Assembly (NCBI GenBank): GCA_946887075.1
Contig: CAMPKA010000010.1
Coordinates: 41,578 to 105,577, forward strand
Length of the DNA: 64,000 bases
Source of the DNA: an uncultured Salinimicrobium sp.
GTDB lineage: Bacteria > Bacteroidota > Bacteroidia > Flavobacteriales > Flavobacteriaceae
Direction of reading: 5' to 3'
The notes below the pieces were generated by a model. That model did no database searches and was not told where the DNA came from. It saw only the letters and a program-made list of their open reading frames with translations. Positions 60,286-64,000 of this stretch are shown here, piece by piece; within the stretch, counting starts at the first letter, position 1; each line of letters opens with the position of its first letter. A program made the translations under genes and the position numbers.

Positions 60286-60799
60286 CCAGGGCCGTGACAA
60301 GATCTTCCTTTTTCATTTTTGAACGGCCTTGGATTCTTTTTTTCTGAGCCATCTCGTAAAGTTCTTCTTTAGTCTTTTTTCGGAGCCCTTCCTTTTTACC
60401 CGAATACTGTTGTTCCCCACCACTGTTTCCCTTTCCTTTTACATGTTCCTGAACCTTGGCCCGGGAAAGCTTTTCGTCGGTACGAATTAATTTTTTCTGG
60501 TGGTTACTCTCGGTCGGGAATCCCTCCGGCAGGATCATCTCCCGGAATTTTTTCCCATCCTCCAGGAAAAGGTGCTCCATGTCTTTAAATTCCGGATCAT
60601 CCTTGAAATCGGCATAATAGAACTTTCCGCTGGAAACGGTTTTCTTCTTCTGATGGTCCGAATCGGAGTGGACAATGATGTCTCCTTTCTGGCCTTCGAC
60701 CAGGGCGTAATAGCCTTTGTCCTCGATCTTCAGGATATCGTGATTTTCAGTTGTTTTAAACAGTTCGTATTTTCCCTCCTTCTTTAGCTTACCTCTCAT
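60272..60799 (-). CDS. Rho termination factor N-terminal domain-containing protein
   Basis: The 175-residue protein is charged. Residues 1-90 have a beta-rich region (YELFKTTENHDILKIEDKGYYALVEGQKGD) found in small Bacteroidota proteins of this type. A Lys/Gly-rich linker precedes a C-terminal Rho_N (SAP-like) helical domain, with KTKEELYEMAQKKRIQGRSKM and KEDLVTALEKKD. Rho_N domains bind nucleic acid; the role is unknown. The gene is convergent with the Tra operon. Just after its stop, a second frame reads on for about 55 codons beyond an eight-A run (see findings). Confidence 0.85.
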   Translation of the reverse strand: MRGKLKKEGKYELFKTTENHDILKIEDKGYYALVEGQKGDIIVHSDSDHQKKKTVSSGKFYYADFKDDPEFKDMEHLFLEDGKKFREMILPEGFPTESNHQKKLIRTDEKLSRAKVQEHVKGKGNSGGEQQYSGKKEGLRKKTKEELYEMAQKKRIQGRSKMKKEDLVTALEKKD

Positions 60800-60915
60800 G
60801 ATTCAAATATTTATGATGTTTTAGGTTTATTAATTTACTGAAATCCCCGATTCTGGAGGAAGACTTTAATAAAGCTTAACGTTAACCTTAAAAACCTTTA
60901 AAGGAATATCGGTTA

Positions 60916-62502
60916 CTAAGGCCGGCTTTTGAAAAGCGCGAGGTGCTGGATCAGGGTACGGCTTTCCAAACCTCCGGCAAGGGCTCCTGTTGTGACCCCA
61001 ATGGTACTGATAAAGACGGCAAGCCTGATCTTGTCTGACAGCAGGACTTCCGGTTTGTCGAGTGTAGGCCAGGTCTGCATAAGATCCGGTGGAAACACGT
61101 AGATTTCTATAACCATGGTCAGGCAACCCACTAACAAAAACAAGCCGATACAGGCCAGGAAGACACTGAGATAGATCACGCTGTTGGCAACTGCAAGATG
61201 TTCGGTGATGATCCGCTTCTCCTTTCGGGGGAGAAAAAGGGATTGGATGCGGACCAGGTAAAAACTGGCCAGCATGATGCTGATGATCGCGAAGAATGCC
61301 GCCGTCCCATTGCTTAGGCTGAGACCCACGTCCCAAATCTCGGCTCCGAAGATTAGAAGGAGGGCGGGAGCAACTGCAGCTGTGGCCAACCCTGGAAGGG
61401 ACAGCGGGAGCAGCAATGCCTTGTTCTGGATCAGGGGTTTCAAGAAATTTCTGGGATGTCTAAGGGTCATCAGGATATGGAAAACCAGATTTTCCATCAT
61501 ATTTCCGCGATGAAGTTCTCTTTCCGGTGCTTTGGGTGCTGTTTTTTTTAGTTTCGTACGCTCCTTGTGGTTGAAAGATGGAATCTCGCCCAGTTCTGAG
61601 CTAAATCCTTCAGCTCCCATAATGCTGCTTTGAGAAGCCTGGGAATGGTCAAGCCCCAGAATATGGCCGGTAAGGTGCAGAAATAGCAGCGCGCTGTTGT
61701 TCCGGACTATTTCGTCCGAGAGTTTCCTGGGAGGCTGCTTTCTTCCAGTGGTGATGAACTTTCGGGTCGAGATCACCTGAGTCCGGCTTACGGGAGAACT
61801 TAGTCCGGCTACGGCCTCTCTTTTTCTGGATAACAGCACCACATCCGTAATCACCGTTACCAGGTCATAAGGGCCTTCAGCCATTCTCAAGCTGGCAGCG
61901 TCCAGAAAATCCGAAGGCATTCTTCCACTATCATCGTTCAGACGCTCGGTATCCGTTATATCGAAAGTCCAGGGAATTCCGGTGCTCTCGCTGATTTCCG
62001 GCTGTACATCCCGAATCAGTTGATTCGCATAGTCCAGGAGGAGGGTTTCATTATCAGGTTTGGCATAAGCCACAAGGACTCCAACTGCCATCTGAGGTTC
62101 TGGTGCAGGACCCTGTGCTTGTTTAAGGGCAGAGAAAAATCTTTTCCCAGAGGTTAAAGCCCTAATGATCCTGGTGGAATTGATTACCCGGACGGATTGT
62201 AGTAGCCGCAGTGCCTGGAATATTCGCAATACCCTCAGAGCCGGAATGAGTAGTGCTATGATGCTGATCCAGTTGTCGATGAGAAAGCGCCGCCTGCGTG
62301 GAGCCAAAAGGAGCTTGATCAAGAATTCAAGGATGAAGAGGATCCAGATCCCCAATCCAAGATCCTGTTGGAGAGGGCTTAGCCCCTCAATGAGTTCAAC
62401 GATAAACAGGTAAAGCCAGAAGATGGCCAGCAGGAACATCGGCATTTCCATATGTTCCTCAAGTTTGTAAAACACCCTGTATCGGTTTCGCTTGCCTTGC
62501 AT
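60916..62502 (-). CDS. Voltage-sensor-like membrane protein with a central degenerate metzincin domain
   Basis: The 528-residue product has an unusual order. Residues 1-120 form four helices with an S4-like positively charged segment (ALRVLRIFQALRLLQSVRV, Arg every third or fourth residue, about 88-116) as in Ion_trans voltage sensors, but with no pore loop. Residues 130-330 are soluble and contain HLTGHILGLDH at 276-286, matching HExxHxxGxxH but with Leu for the catalytic Glu, followed by a Met-turn-like SSIMGAEG. The C-terminal part (about 365-528) has four more helices and a polar tail. The zinc ligands are kept, so a metal-binding but non-proteolytic domain is likely. I know no named family with this combination. 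Confidence 0.75.
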   Translation of the reverse strand: MQGKRNRYRVFYKLEEHMEMPMFLLAIFWLYLFIVELIEGLSPLQQDLGLGIWILFILEFLIKLLLAPRRRRFLIDNWISIIALLIPALRVLRIFQALRLLQSVRVINSTRIIRALTSGKRFFSALKQAQGPAPEPQMAVGVLVAYAKPDNETLLLDYANQLIRDVQPEISESTGIPWTFDITDTERLNDDSGRMPSDFLDAASLRMAEGPYDLVTVITDVVLLSRKREAVAGLSSPVSRTQVISTRKFITTGRKQPPRKLSDEIVRNNSALLFLHLTGHILGLDHSQASQSSIMGAEGFSSELGEIPSFNHKERTKLKKTAPKAPERELHRGNMMENLVFHILMTLRHPRNFLKPLIQNKALLLPLSLPGLATAAVAPALLLIFGAEIWDVGLSLSNGTAAFFAIISIMLASFYLVRIQSLFLPRKEKRIITEHLAVANSVIYLSVFLACIGLFLLVGCLTMVIEIYVFPPDLMQTWPTLDKPEVLLSDKIRLAVFISTIGVTTGALAGGLESRTLIQHLALFKSRP

Positions 62503-62654
62503 CCGTATTCGTTATTTTCCTGCCGGGACCGCGGAATCTAGCCCATTTCTAAAATTAGGCATTGAAATTTCCCAAAAAGTTATAATAATCGTAAAATTCC
62601 GTACGAACTTAGCTTGAGGATTCTGAATTTTCTTAATTTCAGTAGATGCTATAG

Positions 62655-63491
62655 ATGCAGCTTATGGAAAAGCAGACCCAAAAGGAAACGCTAAAGGAAT
62701 ATGGAAGGGGTATCGCAGGAGGCTTGATCTTCAGCCTTCCTCTGCTATACACCATGGAGGTTTGGTGGCGGGGATTTACCGCCAGTCCCTCATTTCTGCT
62801 CGGAGGCGTTATCGGTACCTACCTCCTTCTGCTTGGGTACAACCTTTTTTCCGGGATGCGCAAGGATCACTCTTTTTGGGGGGTCCTGTGGGATTCGGTG
62901 GAAGAGATCTCCCTGGCTTTTTTCGTCAGCTTTGTCTTTCTGATGCTTATCGGAAAGGTGAGCCTGGGGATGTCCTTATATGAAATTACGGGGAAGGTGA
63001 TCGTAGAATCCATGATCGTGGCCATCGGAATTTCCGTCGGCAGTGCACAGATGGGCAAGTCCGACCAGGAAAAATCAGGAACATCAGATTCCTCTGAAAA
63101 AGGTCCCGGAGTATGGAAAATGGTTATTCTCGGAATATGTGGCGCAGTTCTGATCTCTTCATCAGTAGCACCAACGGAGGAAATCTTGATGATTGCCGTT
63201 GAGACCACAGCATACCACCAGCTTCTGATGGTCCTGATGTCACTCCTGATCGCATTTCTGATTCTCGCTTTTATTGATTTTATCAAGACCTCCGGGGTAA
63301 AGAGGAAAAAGATGAAGCTTTGGTCGGATCTTGTGATATGCTACCTTAGCGCCTTTGTGGCCTCGGCAGCCTTACTTTATTTTTTTGGAAGGTTTGACGG
63401 ATTCGGTTTTGATATTATTTTGGCCCAGATCATAGTTCTCTCAGTTGCCGGAACCCTGGGGGCTTCGGCGGGACGTTTATTAATCAAATAA
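62655..63491 (+). CDS. TIGR02587 family integral membrane protein (DUF2391)
   Basis: The 278-residue protein has about seven membrane helices and matches TIGR02587: GRGIAGGLIFSLPLLYTMEVWWRGF, FLLGGVIGTYLLLLGYNLFSG, WGVLWDSVEEISLAFFVSF, SVAPTEEILMIAVET and the C-terminal FDGFGFDIILAQIIVLSVAG. The function of the family is not known; it usually precedes a TIGR02588 gene, as here. ATG 62655 is the first start; an alternative at 62664 (MEKQ) is nearly equal. Six bases separate it from the next gene. Confidence 0.9.
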   Translation: MQLMEKQTQKETLKEYGRGIAGGLIFSLPLLYTMEVWWRGFTASPSFLLGGVIGTYLLLLGYNLFSGMRKDHSFWGVLWDSVEEISLAFFVSFVFLMLIGKVSLGMSLYEITGKVIVESMIVAIGISVGSAQMGKSDQEKSGTSDSSEKGPGVWKMVILGICGAVLISSSVAPTEEILMIAVETTAYHQLLMVLMSLLIAFLILAFIDFIKTSGVKRKKMKLWSDLVICYLSAFVASAALLYFFGRFDGFGFDIILAQIIVLSVAGTLGASAGRLLIK

Positions 63492-63497
63492 TTCAGG

Positions 63498-63890
63498 ATG
63501 AGCGAAGAGAAGAGAAGCATACACAACACGACAGAGAAGACCGTCTTCATTATCGGCCTGTTTATTCTTCTGGGGATCATCGGTTATCTGGTGTATCTTA
63601 TTCAGAAGGAACGCACTTTACCCCCAGTTCTGGTGGTCACCTCCGCTTACAAGCCTGATCTGAAACCTTACGGGTTTGAGGTGAAGGTAGAGAATTTCGG
63701 GGAGGAAGCTGCTTCCAACGTCAGTGTTAAGCTGGAACTCTATCAGGACGGTAAAACAGCAGGAAGCGGAACCGTGCAGATGGATTATGTGCCGATTTCT
63801 TCCAATGAAACCGCCTGGATAACTTTTGATGTCAAAAGGAAACCGGGAGATTCTCTGGTAATCAACAGCATCACGGCCACCAAACCCTGA
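63498..63890 (+). CDS. TIGR02588 family protein
   Basis: The 130-residue product has an N-terminal charged stretch, one membrane helix (VFIIGLFILLGIIGYLVYLI) and a beta-rich external domain (FEVKVENFGEEAASNVSVKLEL, ISSNETAWITFDV) like a small Ig/CARDB-type fold. It matches the TIGR02588 family that is genetically linked to TIGR02587. The two probably form a membrane complex; function unknown. Confidence 0.88.
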   Translation: MSEEKRSIHNTTEKTVFIIGLFILLGIIGYLVYLIQKERTLPPVLVVTSAYKPDLKPYGFEVKVENFGEEAASNVSVKLELYQDGKTAGSGTVQMDYVPISSNETAWITFDVKRKPGDSLVINSITATKP

Positions 63891-63946
63891 CAGGAGCTGG
63901 TGGGATGAAGTACTGAAACTTGTGAAAACTGAAAAAGCTGCCCAAA

Positions 63947-64000
63947 TGAAGTGCCCCCAAATAGTTAGACATTATTTGGGGGTTTTTTATGTCCAGGAAA
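63947..64000 (+). mobile_element. Probable left end of an IS3-family insertion sequence, cut by the window edge
   Basis: From 63947 the sequence reads TGAAGTGCCCCCAAATAGTT, which resembles terminal inverted repeats of IS3-family (IS150-like) elements. A 9-bp stem (CCCCCAAAT at 63954-63962, ATTTGGGGG at 63974-63982) with a T-run follows, the type of hairpin found before orfA to shield it from outside transcription. The ATG at 63989 starts MSRK, as many orfA proteins do. Only four codons are visible. Alternatively it is merely a terminator for the TIGR02588 gene. Confidence 0.55.

Noticed and set aside
1..64000. tRNA, rRNA and CRISPR arrays
   Set aside because: I saw no cloverleaf sequence with CCA-type acceptor context, no rRNA-like stretch, and no regularly spaced short repeats; the only tandem repeat is the coding IHG repeat.

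Overview
The window reads as a chromosomal segment of a Flavobacteriaceae-type bacterium (phylum Bacteroidota). Evidence: several start regions carry the Bacteroidota -7 box TAnnTTTG instead of TATAAT; a secreted protease ends in a type IX secretion sorting domain; glutamine synthetase is type III; methionine synthase is split into two genes; BlaI/M56 regulator pairs are abundant; and a transfer gene cluster matches the Bacteroides-type TraE-F-G-I-J-K-M-N order. Genes are dense on both strands. I saw no rRNA, tRNA or CRISPR array.

Layout. 1-6.7 kb: 3' end of hemN, an amine oxidase-like flavoprotein, a VOC dioxygenase-like protein, a diheme cytochrome c, an AGCS sodium/alanine symporter with an almost leaderless promoter, and a Gfo/Idh/MocA oxidoreductase. 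6.8-14 kb (minus strand): a very large PAS/GAF protein that ends in a kinase dimerisation helix pair without an ATPase domain, a universal stress protein, an S9 peptidase, and two ferritin-like stress proteins (DUF2383, YciE). 14-20.4 kb: apt, a 49-residue conserved small gene, BlaI/M56 pair 1 (TonB-plug-like tail), glnN and purM. 20.4-28 kb (minus): an MscS channel and a complete RND tripartite efflux operon. 28-32.7 kb: patatin lipase, DUF1810 protein, and a MarR regulator with a TonB-dependent outer-membrane protein. 33-37.4 kb (minus): BlaI/M56 pair 2, whose repeat-rich tail is broken by a one-base frameshift, then an AraC-type regulator and a DUF7793-like protein. 37.7-46.7 kb: an alpha-oxoamine synthase/GNAT fusion, an EEP-fold protein with altered catalytic residues, then a SAM-I riboswitch controlling split metH and metF. 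46.8-51 kb: an M4 metalloprotease exported by type IX secretion. 51.3-53.1 kb: BlaI/M56 pair 3, the M56 protein being fused to an N-acetylmuramoyl-L-alanine amidase domain. 53.4-60.1 kb: eight tightly packed conjugation (type IV secretion) genes. 60.3-64 kb: a Rho-N protein, a voltage-sensor/pseudo-metzincin membrane protein, a TIGR02587/TIGR02588 pair, and the probable left end of an IS3-family element cut by the window edge.

How it fits together. The most unusual material is (a) three BlaI/M56 sensor systems within 39 kb, each with a different periplasmic module and sharing a TACTANN-type dyad operator over the promoter; (b) the Tra type IV secretion module, intact in its core but without relaxase, coupling protein or integrase in view, directly downstream of the M56-amidase sensor; and (c) a single-polypeptide fusion of a voltage-sensor-like domain with a metzincin fold that has lost its catalytic glutamate. 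Methionine synthesis (metH1-metH2-metF under SAM-I control) and nitrogen/purine metabolism (glnN, apt, purM) are ordinary housekeeping between these.
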